Shown: positions 1-7,751, numbered from the stretch's first letter. The stretch is DNA of 10,576 bases from an uncultured Mollicutes bacterium (GCA_900538885.1 UQAI01000053.1:1-10576), one strand, 5' to 3'. Notes: generated by a model not told the origin, from the letters alone. Program-made: numbers and translations.

Positions 1-262
1 AAATAATTTCGCTTATAAATAAGATTTTTTTTGTAAAAGTGCAAAGTTATTGACAGTTGTTAGTATATGTAATAGTAGTTTTTATAGTAAAAAAGCCAAA
101 ATTAATGTGTGACCTTGTTACTATTTAACTACTACAGTATCTATTTTTTGGATATTAATAAAGGCCAGTCAACATTCTTAGTTAACTAGCCATTTGGCAT
201 TTTATTTTTTAGAATTAGTCAAAATTACTTTTTATTCGATTAAATATTATGAATAGATTAAA
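1..262. other. Non-coding AT-rich left flank
   Basis: No reading frame of convincing length or recognisable product is visible on either strand. The stretch has a short GCC-ATTT-GGC hairpin near 190-199 followed by a T-rich run, too weak to call a terminator. A TTGACA at 50-55 has no good -10 box at the right distance. Together with the two gene remnants to its right, it looks like decayed accessory DNA. Confidence 0.5.
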
Positions 263-496
263 TTATTTAATAAAATGATATTTACCTTTACCATGTCCTA
301 TCACAGATTCAATAATACCATTTTCAAGCATTAATACAATTAATTCATGTGCTCTTGTTGATTTTAGTCATGTTATCATTTCAACATTGCTTCTTTCAAA
401 AATTCCTTCAGTGTCAAATTTTTTATAAAGAGCTGTTATGTAATTTAAAGTCTTATTCGATACTGACGTTTCAATGTTCGCGATATCGATAAAGGC
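263..496 (-). pseudogene. Fic-like protein, C-terminal winged-helix remnant
   Basis: Read on the minus strand, this frame gives a C-terminal helical and winged-helix segment: VAFIDIANIE, then NKTLNYITALYKKF, then IFERSNVEMIT, stop, LKSTRAHELIVLMLENGII, ending GHGKGKYHFIK and a TAA stop at 263-265. The GHGKGKYxF ending after a GII-x-x-V strand is a pattern I associate with the DNA-binding tail of Fic-family (AMP-transferase) proteins; a related multi-domain regulator is possible. The catalytic Fic motif would lie upstream and is missing. A TGA at 368-370 falls where the family usually has Gly (GGA to TGA), a genuine nonsense mutation. The truncated 5' side abuts the recombinase remnant at about 496. 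The family name is uncertain; that it is a broken gene end is well supported. Confidence 0.5.
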
Positions 497-693
497 AACG
501 ACAAGCGGAGGAAATAAAAAGTGCTAAAGCAATTTGCGTTCATATGAGACCTCCTAAATATAAGTTACCCTATAATTTTGACGAAATAGTTAAATTTTTT
601 CACAATAAAGCGATTACAAACACTGAAGCTTCAAAAATATTAAATATGATATGAGGTACTTTTTTAAAATATTCAAAAACCACTATGAATTAA
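497..693 (+). pseudogene. Serine recombinase/resolvase, C-terminal remnant
   Basis: The plus-strand frame reads RQAEEIKSAKA, then VHMRPPKYKLP, NFDEIVKFF, and ITNTEASKILNMI, stop, GTFLKYSK. This matches the end of resolvase/invertase family proteins: the RQxEGIxxAKxxGVxxGRPK linker, then the HTH DNA-binding helix pair that usually ends SRGTFYKY. The catalytic N-terminal domain with its Ser nucleophile is absent. The GRP motif is mutated to RPP, and a TGA at 652-654 replaces what is normally Arg (AGA to TGA). The frame closes at TAA 691-693, inside the glyA terminator stem, so the recombinase homology probably stops near 675. It is a dead fragment of a mobile-element recombinase. Confidence 0.6.
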
Positions 694-710
694 TACTCGT
701 AGTGGTTTTT
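675..710 (-). terminator. glyA intrinsic terminator (can act on both strands)
   Basis: An 11-bp perfect stem is formed by AAAAACCACTA (675-685) and TAGTGGTTTTT (700-710) with a 14-base loop. On the minus strand the GC-containing stem is followed by a T run, 12 bases past the glyA stop. A longer T run on the plus strand means it could also stop transcription from the left. Confidence 0.8.
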
Positions 711-721
711 TTTAATTACTT

Positions 722-1954
722 CTAATATAATGGAAATTTTTTTGTAAGTTCTAATATGTCTTTTTTAACTTCTAAAAGCATTTTTTCATCATCTTTATTT
801 CTCAAGGCTTTATCTATTAAATGAGCAATTTCTATCATTTCTTTTTCTTTCATTCCTCTTGTTGTAACACTTGCTGTACCAATTCTTAATCCACTTGTAA
901 TAAATGGTTTTTCATCATCAAATGGAACGGTATTTTTATTACATGTGATATTCACTTTATCTAGAATTTTTTCTCCTTCTTTTCCTGTCATACCAATTGA
1001 CTTTTTAACATTTACAATCAGTAAATGATTTTCTGTTTTATGCCCTACTAAAATATAGCCTAGTTTTAATAGTTCACTCGCTAGAACTTTACAATTTTCA
1101 ATGATTTGCTTTTGGTAAGTTTGAAATTCAGGACTCAACGCTTCTTTAAAGCATACTGCTTTGGCTGCTATAACATGCATTAGCGGTCCTCCTTGAACTC
1201 CAGGAAAGACAGCTTTATCAATTTTTTTAGCAAGTTCTTCATTATTAGTAAGAATCATCCCCCCACGAGGGCCACGCAATGTTTTATGAGTTGTGGTTGT
1301 AACAATATCAGCATACTCCATTGGATTAGGGTGAAGTCCCGCCGCAACAAGTCCTGCTATATGAGCCATATCAATCAACAAATAGGCACCAACTTTATCG
1401 GCAATTTCTTTGTATCTCTTAAAATCAATTATTAAAGGATACGCACTAGCACCACCTACAATTAATTTAGGTTTTTCTTTAATTGCTAGTTTCTCTAATG
1501 CATCATAATCGATTGCTTCTGTTTCTTTATTTAAGTAATATGGTATGAATTTATAATCAACTCCAGAAAAGCTTAAAGCACTGCCATGTGTCAGGTGTCC
1601 TCCTTGATCAAGAGCCATGCCAAGTACTTTGTCACCATTATTTAGTATGGCACGGTATGCGGCCATGTTAGCTTGAGAGCCTGAATGTGGTTGAACATTG
1701 ACAAATTTAGCATTAAATAATTTTTTAGCACGTTCTATGGCTAAGATTTCCACCTCATCTACAAACTCACATCCTCCATAATATCGTTTACCAGGATACC
1801 CTTCAGCGTATTTATTAGTTAGAATTGAGCCTTGCGCCTCTAAAACTTCATTTGATACAAAATTTTCAGATGCAATTAATTCAATGTTTTGGTTTTGTCT
1901 TATCTTTTCTTTTCGTATTATGGAATAAACTTCAAAATCTTTTTCTTTTAACAT
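722..1954 (-). CDS. glyA: Serine hydroxymethyltransferase
   Basis: This pyridoxal-phosphate enzyme interconverts serine and glycine with tetrahydrofolate, giving 5,10-methylene-THF, the main source of one-carbon units for purines and thymidylate. It is cytosolic. At 410 aa it has the usual bacterial length and looks intact. Visible hallmarks are the N-terminal NIELIASENF (about 23-32), the YAEGYPGKRYYGG substrate loop (49-61), QPHSGSQAN (88-96), the PLP-contacting DMAHIAG (195-201) and TTTTHKTLRGPRGG (219-232), in which K224 is the Schiff-base lysine. The C-terminal SGLRIGT (354-360) is also present. The ATG start has an AGGAGG site 8 bases upstream that overlaps the stop of the permease gene, so it is the last gene of the exporter operon, 12 bases downstream. 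A household gene behind an ABC exporter is an unusual pairing. Identification is secure. Confidence 0.97.
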   Translation of the reverse strand: MLKEKDFEVYSIIRKEKIRQNQNIELIASENFVSNEVLEAQGSILTNKYAEGYPGKRYYGGCEFVDEVEILAIERAKKLFNAKFVNVQPHSGSQANMAAYRAILNNGDKVLGMALDQGGHLTHGSALSFSGVDYKFIPYYLNKETEAIDYDALEKLAIKEKPKLIVGGASAYPLIIDFKRYKEIADKVGAYLLIDMAHIAGLVAAGLHPNPMEYADIVTTTTHKTLRGPRGGMILTNNEELAKKIDKAVFPGVQGGPLMHVIAAKAVCFKEALSPEFQTYQKQIIENCKVLASELLKLGYILVGHKTENHLLIVNVKKSIGMTGKEGEKILDKVNITCNKNTVPFDDEKPFITSGLRIGTASVTTRGMKEKEMIEIAHLIDKALRNKDDEKMLLEVKKDILELTKKFPLY

Positions 1955-1962
1955 TAAATTTT

Positions 1963-1968
1963 CCTCCT
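1963..1968 (-). promoter_or_regulatory. glyA Shine-Dalgarno overlapping the permease stop
   Basis: AGGAGG on the minus strand sits 8 bases before the glyA ATG and includes bases of the permease TAG stop (1967-1969). This implies co-transcription and possibly translational coupling of the two genes. Confidence 0.75.
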
Positions 1969-3829
1969 ATTCAATTGCTTTTAAGCTTTCATTCATATTA
2001 GTTTTTACGATTTTTGGTCTTAATATTAAGGTTACAAGTAAAGTACATGCAAACACAACGGTTGGAACAATAAGCCACATAAACCAACTTACATCTTTCA
2101 CTTTACCAAATTCCATTGTTTTAAAAACTAATGTTGCAAGTCCAATTCCAGTAGGGTAGCCTAAAAGAATTCCAAGAAATGCACTAATATAAATTTCACG
2201 ATAAATATATCCACAAATTTCCCCATCATAATACCCTAAAACCATTAAGGTAGCAATTTCTCTATTCCGTTCGCTTATATTTATTGTCGTTAGTGTATTA
2301 ATAACAACCATAGTTAATAAACCTGCAAAAATTACGACTACAATAGAAATTCCAATGATTGAAGGTGAACCGAAATCACTATATATACAAATATCTAATA
2401 AAGCAAGCCCAGCAAACACTAAACCAGTCGATACAGCAATTGATATAAGCATCATCATAAACCTTGTTTTGTATCTCAAAACATTTCTAAATGAAGATTT
2501 ATATTTGAATTCTAAATGATTCCAGATAAAAGGCATTTTCTCAAGCAAAATTCTCTTTCCTGATTTAGGAACTTTGGGTCTTAATAAAATAGCAGGTTCA
2601 TTATTTGCAAGTTTCATACCAATACTAAAGGTTACTAGTAGCGTTACAATAATGATTATTCCAACTGATAAGAAGAAATATCCTGGATTAACAATTACAT
2701 TAATTGGGGGCATTACATGTCCATAATTAAAAATATTACATATTAGCCATGATACACCATATCCAACAAAGAATCCTATTCCTCCGCCAATTGCTAATGC
2801 AACAAGCGCAAAGAAAATATATTTCATTACGATAGTAAAACTACTAAATCCTAAAGTCTTAAGGCATGCAATTTGTGAACGCTCTTCATCCATTAATCTC
2901 ATCATTGATGATAAAACAACCAATAGCGTAACAGCTAAAAATATTATCATCAAAATATTTCCTATTCCTCTTACTTTATCAGCACTTGATATTATGGATT
3001 TAAAACTATAATTATCATCAAGAGTAATTATCTTTATGTTTTCACCAAGTAGATTAGTAATTTCTTCTTTTTGTTCTCCTATATATTTTTCATAATTCTT
3101 TGAAAAAGAATTAAATAAATTTCTATTTTCTATTGTCACATAGATATCCCCTGCTGGTAGAAAAGGACATACTTCTTTTGGACAATATATAATGTTTTCT
3201 AACAAATCAAGTTTATTAATCTCTGTAATATTTTTAGGAGCCTTGGTATCTTTAGGATTATTATAACTTGGTTCACCATCCTTTCCAAAAGTAAGAGGAC
3301 TAATAACTATTCCTTTTACAGTTACATTAATTTTATATTCAGAAGGAAGATCTAATGCTTCTTTTAAATTTATCTCAACCTTTTCTCCAATACCATACCC
3401 TTTAATTTTATTATCTTTAGCTTCTGCATAAACTTGATTTTTATCACTTATGTTTATTTTTTCACCATTAACAAGTTTAGGTACATTGATATTCCATTTT
3501 TCAAAATCTATAAAATATAATCTTAACGATGTTTTTTCACCAGTTTTTATATCTAGCGACATACCAGTTTCAACATTTTTTTCACCAAAATGACTTTTAA
3601 TTTTGTTAATCTCTTCTTCAGAAAAACTACCACTTTGACTTTTTATTATAAAATCACTAACATTTTGGTTTTTATAATAATTTTCAATGCTGTCTTTTAT
3701 CATATCTGTAGGAGAACCAATTCCTGATACAAATCCAACTGAAATTAGAATTACACCAATAAGTGATAGGAGCCTTGTTAATTGTTTTCTAAACATTCTT
3801 CTAACTACTTTAAAATATGTTTTTACCAC
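1967..3829 (-). CDS. ABC transporter permease, two FtsX domains
   Basis: This integral membrane subunit of a MacB/LolE-superfamily exporter has 620 aa. Predicted order: short cytoplasmic N-terminus, membrane helix ~17-37, one extracytoplasmic domain ~40-287, and helices at ~288-308, ~333-360 and ~383-403 forming the first FtsX unit. A second FtsX unit follows, with helices ~457-478, ~490-511, ~545-568 and ~583-603. Both units carry the cytoplasmic coupling motif before a helix: DEERSQIACLKTLGFS (314-329) and ISERNREIATLMVLGYYDG (518-536). The second unit has almost no outer loop (about 479-489), unlike duplicated permeases with two ectodomains. The start is GTG at 3827-3829, chosen because GAGGTG lies just upstream and the frame overlaps the ATPase stop by 7 bases, a coupled arrangement. 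Its partner is the ATPase immediately upstream. The substrate cannot be read from the sequence; peptide, antibiotic or lipoprotein handling is typical of the family. Confidence 0.92.
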   Translation of the reverse strand: MVKTYFKVVRRMFRKQLTRLLSLIGVILISVGFVSGIGSPTDMIKDSIENYYKNQNVSDFIIKSQSGSFSEEEINKIKSHFGEKNVETGMSLDIKTGEKTSLRLYFIDFEKWNINVPKLVNGEKINISDKNQVYAEAKDNKIKGYGIGEKVEINLKEALDLPSEYKINVTVKGIVISPLTFGKDGEPSYNNPKDTKAPKNITEINKLDLLENIIYCPKEVCPFLPAGDIYVTIENRNLFNSFSKNYEKYIGEQKEEITNLLGENIKIITLDDNYSFKSIISSADKVRGIGNILMIIFLAVTLLVVLSSMMRLMDEERSQIACLKTLGFSSFTIVMKYIFFALVALAIGGGIGFFVGYGVSWLICNIFNYGHVMPPINVIVNPGYFFLSVGIIIIVTLLVTFSIGMKLANNEPAILLRPKVPKSGKRILLEKMPFIWNHLEFKYKSSFRNVLRYKTRFMMMLISIAVSTGLVFAGLALLDICIYSDFGSPSIIGISIVVVIFAGLLTMVVINTLTTINISERNREIATLMVLGYYDGEICGYIYREIYISAFLGILLGYPTGIGLATLVFKTMEFGKVKDVSWFMWLIVPTVVFACTLLVTLILRPKIVKTNMNESLKAIE

Positions 3830-4524
3830 TCTATCACCTCAACTGGCATAGGATTTTTATTTTCTTCTATACTTTCTACCTTTCCACTTTTAATTTTTAT
3901 AACCTTATCTGCCATAGCTTTTAGCGCAGCATTATGCGTTACAACAATAATTAGTTTGTTATCTTTTTTTGAGAGGTCTTGTAATAATTGTAAAATTTTT
4001 TTACCTGTTACGTAGTCAAGTGCTCCAGTCGGTTCATCGCAAAGTATCAACTTTGGATTTTTAGCGATTGCACGGGCAATGGATACTCTTTGCTGTTCCC
4101 CACCTGATAATTCTGCTGGAAAATTATTAAGTCTATTAGCAAGTCCTACTTCTTCCAAAACAGTTTTAGGGTCTAGGTGATTATCACAAATCTCAACAGC
4201 TATTTCAACATTTTCAAGAGCTGTTAAATTAGGCATTAAGTTGTAAAATTGGAACACAAATCCAACATCATTGCGTCTGTAATTAGCAAGTTCTTTCTTG
4301 TTAAATTTGGTTATATTTTTACCATCAATAACAATTTCTCCACTTGTCGCCCTATCCATTCCACCAAGCAAATTTAAAAGCGTAGTTTTTCCAGCGCCTG
4401 ACGCCCCAAGAATAACAACAAATTCACCTTCATTTAGTTCAAAGGAAACATCTTCTACTGCAGGTATAGTAATTTCTCCAACATAATATTCTTTTTTTAC
4501 ATTTTTTAAAGTTAGCACTGCCAT
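3823..4524 (-). CDS. ABC transporter ATP-binding protein (MacB/LolD type)
   Basis: This is the cytoplasmic ATPase that powers the downstream permease. The 233-aa protein has all catalytic parts: Walker A GASGAGKTT (40-48), Q-loop Gln92, signature LSGGEQQR (139-146), Walker B LILCDE (159-164) followed by PTGALD, and H-loop His197. The spacing and the PTGALD segment are typical of the MacB/LolD exporter group rather than importers. The C-terminal tail NPMPVEVIEW is a small extension I have seen in Bacillota members paired with duplicated FtsX permeases. The ATG start has GGAGG 6 bases upstream and a consensus promoter behind that, so this is the first gene of the operon ATPase-permease-glyA. 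No regulator or two-component system adjoins it. The assignment is firm; the transported substrate is unknown. Confidence 0.95.
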   Translation of the reverse strand: MAVLTLKNVKKEYYVGEITIPAVEDVSFELNEGEFVVILGASGAGKTTLLNLLGGMDRATSGEIVIDGKNITKFNKKELANYRRNDVGFVFQFYNLMPNLTALENVEIAVEICDNHLDPKTVLEEVGLANRLNNFPAELSGGEQQRVSIARAIAKNPKLILCDEPTGALDYVTGKKILQLLQDLSKKDNKLIIVVTHNAALKAMADKVIKIKSGKVESIEENKNPMPVEVIEW

Positions 4525-4549
4525 AATAGACCTCCACCAATTTTAGTAT

Positions 4550-4578
4550 ATTATAACAATAATTTGATCTTTTTTCAA
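4550..4578 (-). promoter_or_regulatory. Promoter of the ATPase-permease-glyA operon
   Basis: On the minus strand a TTGAAA -35 box (4573-4578) and a perfect TATAAT -10 box (4550-4555) are separated by exactly 17 bases. Transcription would start near 4543, giving a leader of about 20 bases before the ATPase start. This is the best sigma-A-type promoter in the window. Confidence 0.8.
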
Positions 4579-4583
4579 ATATA

Positions 4584-4612
4584 TTGATTTTTAAGGATAT
4601 ATATGCTAGAAT
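4584..4612 (+). promoter_or_regulatory. Divergent promoter for the fused ABC gene
   Basis: TTGATT (4584-4589), a 17-base spacer and TAGAAT (4607-4612) preceded by TG-C (an extended -10) form a plausible sigma-A promoter. Its -35 lies only 5 bases from the -35 of the opposite promoter, so both could share regulators. The implied leader is about 110 bases and carries the two inverted repeats at 4651-4671 and 4683-4697. Confidence 0.6.
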
Positions 4613-4650
4613 ATATAAAAATTAATGTTTTAAAATTTATGTAAAAAATG

Positions 4651-4671
4651 ATTGAAATTATTTATTTCAAT
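4651..4671. repeat. Inverted repeat ATTGAAAT-N5-ATTTCAAT
   Basis: Perfect 8-bp arms with a 5-base spacer lie in the leader of the fused ABC gene. This could be an operator for a dimeric repressor or a small RNA hairpin. A TTGAAA inside it could instead serve as the -35 of an alternative promoter with TATTGT at 4674-4679. Confidence 0.5.
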
Positions 4672-4682
4672 TTTATTGTTAA

Positions 4683-4697
4683 TGTGTAGTCGACACA
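4683..4697. repeat. Inverted repeat TGTGT-N5-ACACA, candidate operator
   Basis: Perfect 5-bp arms flank AGTCG, about 20 bases before the Shine-Dalgarno of the fused ABC gene. The size and 5-base spacer resemble the neighbouring dyad, whose centre lies about 29 bp away. It could be an operator, but no regulator gene is in the window and short dyads occur by chance. Confidence 0.35.
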
Positions 4698-4727
4698 AAT
4701 AAAATTTTGACCAGAACAGGAGAATTT

Positions 4728-5195
4728 ATGATTGAAATAAAAAATATTGTTAAAACTTATCATCCTAAAAAGGGAGGTGCTGTTATCGCACTTAATAACA
4801 TCAGTTTGAAATTTCCAGAAAAAGGCCTTGTATTCATTCTTGGTAAATCAGGCAGTGGTAAATCAACTCTTCTTAATGTTATGGGTGGATTGGATAACGC
4901 AGACAGTGGTGAAATTATAATAAAAGGAAAGTCTTCCAAAGAATTTTCAAATGAGGATTTTGATAGTTACCGAAACACCTACCTTGGTTTCATTTTTCAA
5001 GAATACAATATCTTAGAAGACTTCAATGTGGGCTCTAATATTGCGATTGCCCTTAAAATACAAGGTGAAAAAGTAACAAATGAGAAAATAAATGCTATTT
5101 TAGATAAGGTTGATCTTTCTGACTATGGAAAAGAAAGCCAAACGAATTATCTGGTGGTCAAAAGCAGCGTGTTGCGATTGCTAGAGCACTTGTAA
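4728..5195 (+). pseudogene. Fused ABC ATPase-permease, N-terminal part before frameshift
   Basis: This is the first section of a MacB-like protein in which the ATPase and permease are one chain. Residues 1-135 are a normal nucleotide-binding domain start, with Walker A GKSGSGKST (39-47) and Q-loop Gln91. The frame then slips and ends in non-homologous residues at 5195. I chose ATG 4728 over the in-frame TTG at 4707 because AGGAG lies 5 bases before it and MIEIKNI is the usual start of such domains. The lost signature motif is present in the next frame: restoring one A in the run at 5129-5132 gives YGKRKPNELSGGQKQR without further change. As it stands the fragment lacks the signature and Walker B motifs and could not hydrolyse ATP. 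Intact, the gene would run to 7561 and encode 944 aa. Confidence 0.85.
5129..5132 (+). other. Single-base deletion site in an A-run
   Basis: GGAAAAGAAAG should read with five A's for the ATPase frame to continue. The frame that is open from 5132 onward encodes RKPNELSGGQKQRVAIARA directly. This is either a homopolymer sequencing error or a true inactivating indel. Confidence 0.85.
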
Positions 5196-5212
5196 AAAAC
5201 CCAGAAATTATT

Positions 5213-7561
5213 ATGGCAGACGAACCTACTGGAGCACTTGATAGCAATACTGGAATACACGTTTTTAATACCCTTAAAAAGTTGTCTAAAGAAAAACTTG
5301 TAATCGTTGTTTCTCATGACCGTGAGTTTGCGGAAGAATACGGGGATAGAGTAATTGAACTCAAAGATGGAGAGGTTATTTCCGATATTGAAAAGCACCA
5401 TATTGATGCTGATGTTGAAAAAGGAGGTGCAGCAAACTACAATGGCAAACTTTTGTACTTTCCAAAAGGATACCAACTTACTTTAGATGATGTAATGCGT
5501 ATCAATTCATATCTTGAAAATGATGAGGCCTTTTTATCACTTGACAATAAAGTTAACTCAGACGTAAAAGCTGCTTCTCACATTGATGAAGACGGTAAAA
5601 TGGAAACATTCGCTCCGACTGATGAAACAAAAATAAAATGTTCAAATGAAAAACCATTTAAACTAATTAAATCTCGCCTACCAATTAAAGAGAGTTTTAA
5701 AATTGGTATTAGTGGTATGAAGGCTAAACCTATTAGACTTGTTATTACAATTCTTCTATGCTTTGTATGCTTTACAATGTTTGGCATCGTTGATAGCTTC
5801 GCTGTATACAACAGTAAGACCGCAATTGTAAATTCTATGTATTATGGAGATATAAAATACACTACATTCAAAAAAATGGTTGAGATAGACAACTATGGTG
5901 AACAATATTTTTTGGAGAAAAAAATATCAGATACTGATATAAAACAATTGAGTTCAAAATTAGACATTGATTTTTTACCAGTACTCTCTGAAAAAAATAG
6001 TGATAACTTGGGGATGGGTGCAAGTATTTCATCAAATTTTTTGAAAGATGCAAAAAGCAATATCTATAATGGTAGTATTAATGGTATTGTTGAAATAGAA
6101 AGCAACAATCTCAAAAAACACAATCTTGAACTAGAAGCTGGGCGATTGCCTACTACCAACACAGAAATAGCAATAAGTGATTATGCATTTGATTGTTTTA
6201 AGAAATGGGGTTATTCTCATTATAATTTAGATGGTAAACTCGATGAAACTAAAAATATAGAAGCAACTAATATAACAGATAGTCAAAGTTTTATTGAAAA
6301 AAATCCCAACCTATTAATTGATGGAGACACACTTCATGGTATATTTAAAATTGTTGGTATTATCAAAACAGGATATAATTATTCAAGGTATGATTTAATT
6401 GATAAAAATGTTAATACTGATGATGCTCTTAACTACTATATGCTACTTAATCAATTTACTAGTGAACATAATAGTTCGTTTTTAGGAATGCTCTTTGTGT
6501 GTAATAATTTCATCAATGATTATCTTACTTATAAAGGATTAGGTGGTGAAATTTATGATAAAGCAATTATTAATTTTAAAGAAATAAATGGTAAAACATA
6601 TAACACATATCTAGGTTACAATTATACTAATTATTTTTCATCCAATGATTTTTCAGAAATTATATATTTAAATGGTAAAAGCAGCCTTGCTGGCAATGAA
6701 ATAGCATTAGGTATTAATACGCTTGTTAACGGATTAAAAAACATTTATTACAATGATAACCATATTCAAGAAACACTTAAAAATTTAACACTTGCTAAGT
6801 CAAATGCTGATGAAATTAAAAATGCAATAGCTCCTCTTCTTAAAAATGCAAAGATTAATATGCTATGTGGTGGAACAATTAATCCATATCTAAATAATAC
6901 AGTTTCAATTGAAGGATTTTTCTTTGAAGATGAAATTATTACAGGAAACTATATTGGAGTGTCAACTGATCTCGCAAATTCTATTAAAGTTGTTCCTATC
7001 GGTAAATATTCAATGGTGATTTCTGGAGAACAACTTTCAAGGCAGGAACTTAAAAAAGTGGTAGAATTCTCTATGCAAAGCGAAAATGAAACTAAGTATT
7101 CTCTTGTAAATTACGTTGTTACAACTGAAAATATGATAGGTTCAATAATAGAAACTATTGCAAAAATTTTGCTATATGTCGGCATTGGTATTTTTATATT
7201 TGCAGTGATACTTTTCATGTCCTATATTTCCGCATCAATTTCCTATAAAAAACGTGAAATTGGAATTTTACGAGCTATAGGAGCTAGGTCTAGCGATGTG
7301 TTTGTCATCTTTTTCAATGAGGCACTTGCTATTGCACTTATCGTTTTTACTCTTGCAACAATAGGTAGTGGCATTATCGTTGCGATAACCAATTCTTCTA
7401 TAAGAACATCTTATGGATTACCAATAGCTCTATTGAGTTATGGCTTCCGCGAAATTGGAATTATTCTATTAGGGTGTGTTGTTACTGCACTTTTAGCAAG
7501 TTTTATTCCTGTATTAAAAATTGCTAGAAAAAAGCCCATAGATGCAATCAGAAATAAATAG
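5213..7561 (+). CDS. Fused ABC ATPase-permease, C-terminal part
   Basis: This is the rest of the exporter. The frame is open from 5132, and ATG 5213 is only the first Met after the frameshift, in the Walker B segment EIIMADEP, not a real start. In the restored 944-aa numbering there follow PTGALD, H-loop His197 (VVSHD) and an acidic linker ~220-320. Then come membrane helix ~335-359 and a large extracytoplasmic domain ~360-810 rich in Asn, Lys and Tyr. Three helices (~813-836, ~859-887, ~910-929) close the chain, with the FtsX coupling motif KKREIGILRAIGA (~841-853). Four helices with one big outer domain is the MacB topology. The outer domain is larger than in E. coli MacB, which has 648 aa in total. 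It ends 18 bases before a strong hairpin. The gene is convergent with the lipoprotein gene; export or extraction of an envelope substrate is likely, but the substrate is unknown. Confidence 0.88.
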   Translation: MADEPTGALDSNTGIHVFNTLKKLSKEKLVIVVSHDREFAEEYGDRVIELKDGEVISDIEKHHIDADVEKGGAANYNGKLLYFPKGYQLTLDDVMRINSYLENDEAFLSLDNKVNSDVKAASHIDEDGKMETFAPTDETKIKCSNEKPFKLIKSRLPIKESFKIGISGMKAKPIRLVITILLCFVCFTMFGIVDSFAVYNSKTAIVNSMYYGDIKYTTFKKMVEIDNYGEQYFLEKKISDTDIKQLSSKLDIDFLPVLSEKNSDNLGMGASISSNFLKDAKSNIYNGSINGIVEIESNNLKKHNLELEAGRLPTTNTEIAISDYAFDCFKKWGYSHYNLDGKLDETKNIEATNITDSQSFIEKNPNLLIDGDTLHGIFKIVGIIKTGYNYSRYDLIDKNVNTDDALNYYMLLNQFTSEHNSSFLGMLFVCNNFINDYLTYKGLGGEIYDKAIINFKEINGKTYNTYLGYNYTNYFSSNDFSEIIYLNGKSSLAGNEIALGINTLVNGLKNIYYNDNHIQETLKNLTLAKSNADEIKNAIAPLLKNAKINMLCGGTINPYLNNTVSIEGFFFEDEIITGNYIGVSTDLANSIKVVPIGKYSMVISGEQLSRQELKKVVEFSMQSENETKYSLVNYVVTTENMIGSIIETIAKILLYVGIGIFIFAVILFMSYISASISYKKREIGILRAIGARSSDVFVIFFNEALAIALIVFTLATIGSGIIVAITNSSIRTSYGLPIALLSYGFREIGIILLGCVVTALLASFIPVLKIARKKPIDAIRNK

Positions 7562-7579
7562 AACATAACTATTATAATA

Positions 7580-7615
7580 AATAAATAAGCGGGTTATTAC
7601 GCCCGCTTATTTATT
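7580..7615. terminator. Shared bidirectional terminator
   Basis: A perfect 14-bp stem (AATAAATAAGCGGG at 7580-7593 with CCCGCTTATTTATT at 7602-7615) has an 8-base loop. It starts 18 bases after the fused ABC stop. It also lies 22 bases beyond the TAA at 7637-7639 that would end the extended lipoprotein frame, so it serves two convergent genes. The A/T-rich outer stem supplies the U tract on either strand. Confidence 0.8.
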
Positions 7616-7636
7616 CTGGTTCTATATAATTCTATT

Positions 7637-7751
7637 TTAAAGTACTTTTTTTGTTATTGTTAACTTACAAAATGGTTGTTTTGAAGATATATTTTGTCCT
7701 ACAATCTTGTAATCTGTTATAACTGTTCCAGCTATTAAAGTTAACGAGTCA
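7637..7751 (-). pseudogene. Out-of-frame C-terminal extension of the lipoprotein
   Basis: Directly after the lipoprotein stop, another frame stays open to TAA 7637-7639 and reads DSLTLIAGTVITDYKIVG, then QNISSKQPFCKLTITKKVL. This continues the beta-strand-like style of the preceding domain. Removing one 4-base unit of the AATT repeat at 7751-7765 gives EIVQLINDSLTLIAG in a single frame and a 753-aa protein. The segment has no start codon or ribosome site of its own, so it is best read as the detached tail. Confidence 0.65.

Noticed and set aside
50..78. TTGACA at 50-55 as a promoter
   Set aside because: No acceptable -10 box lies 16-18 bases downstream, and no gene follows it.
368..654. TGA read as Trp (Mycoplasma-type code) from the in-frame TGA codons at 368-370 and 652-654
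   Set aside because: Both sit where the families normally have Gly or Arg, not Trp. The Trp codons I checked in intact genes are TGG, and those genes have no in-frame TGA.
4707..4727. Upstream TTG start for the fused ABC gene
   Set aside because: The ATG at 4728 has AGGAG at proper spacing and begins with the usual MIEIKNI. The TTG has no ribosome site.
5129..5133. Programmed -1 frameshift in the ABC ATPase
   Set aside because: A-AAA-G could slip, but the family has no known need for it and I see no stimulating hairpin. A base deletion or sequencing error is simpler.
5418..5440. Internal GGAGGTG sequences near 4770 and 5420 as hidden start sites
   Set aside because: They encode Lys-Gly-Gly inside the conserved reading frame, and no start codon at suitable spacing opens a real gene.
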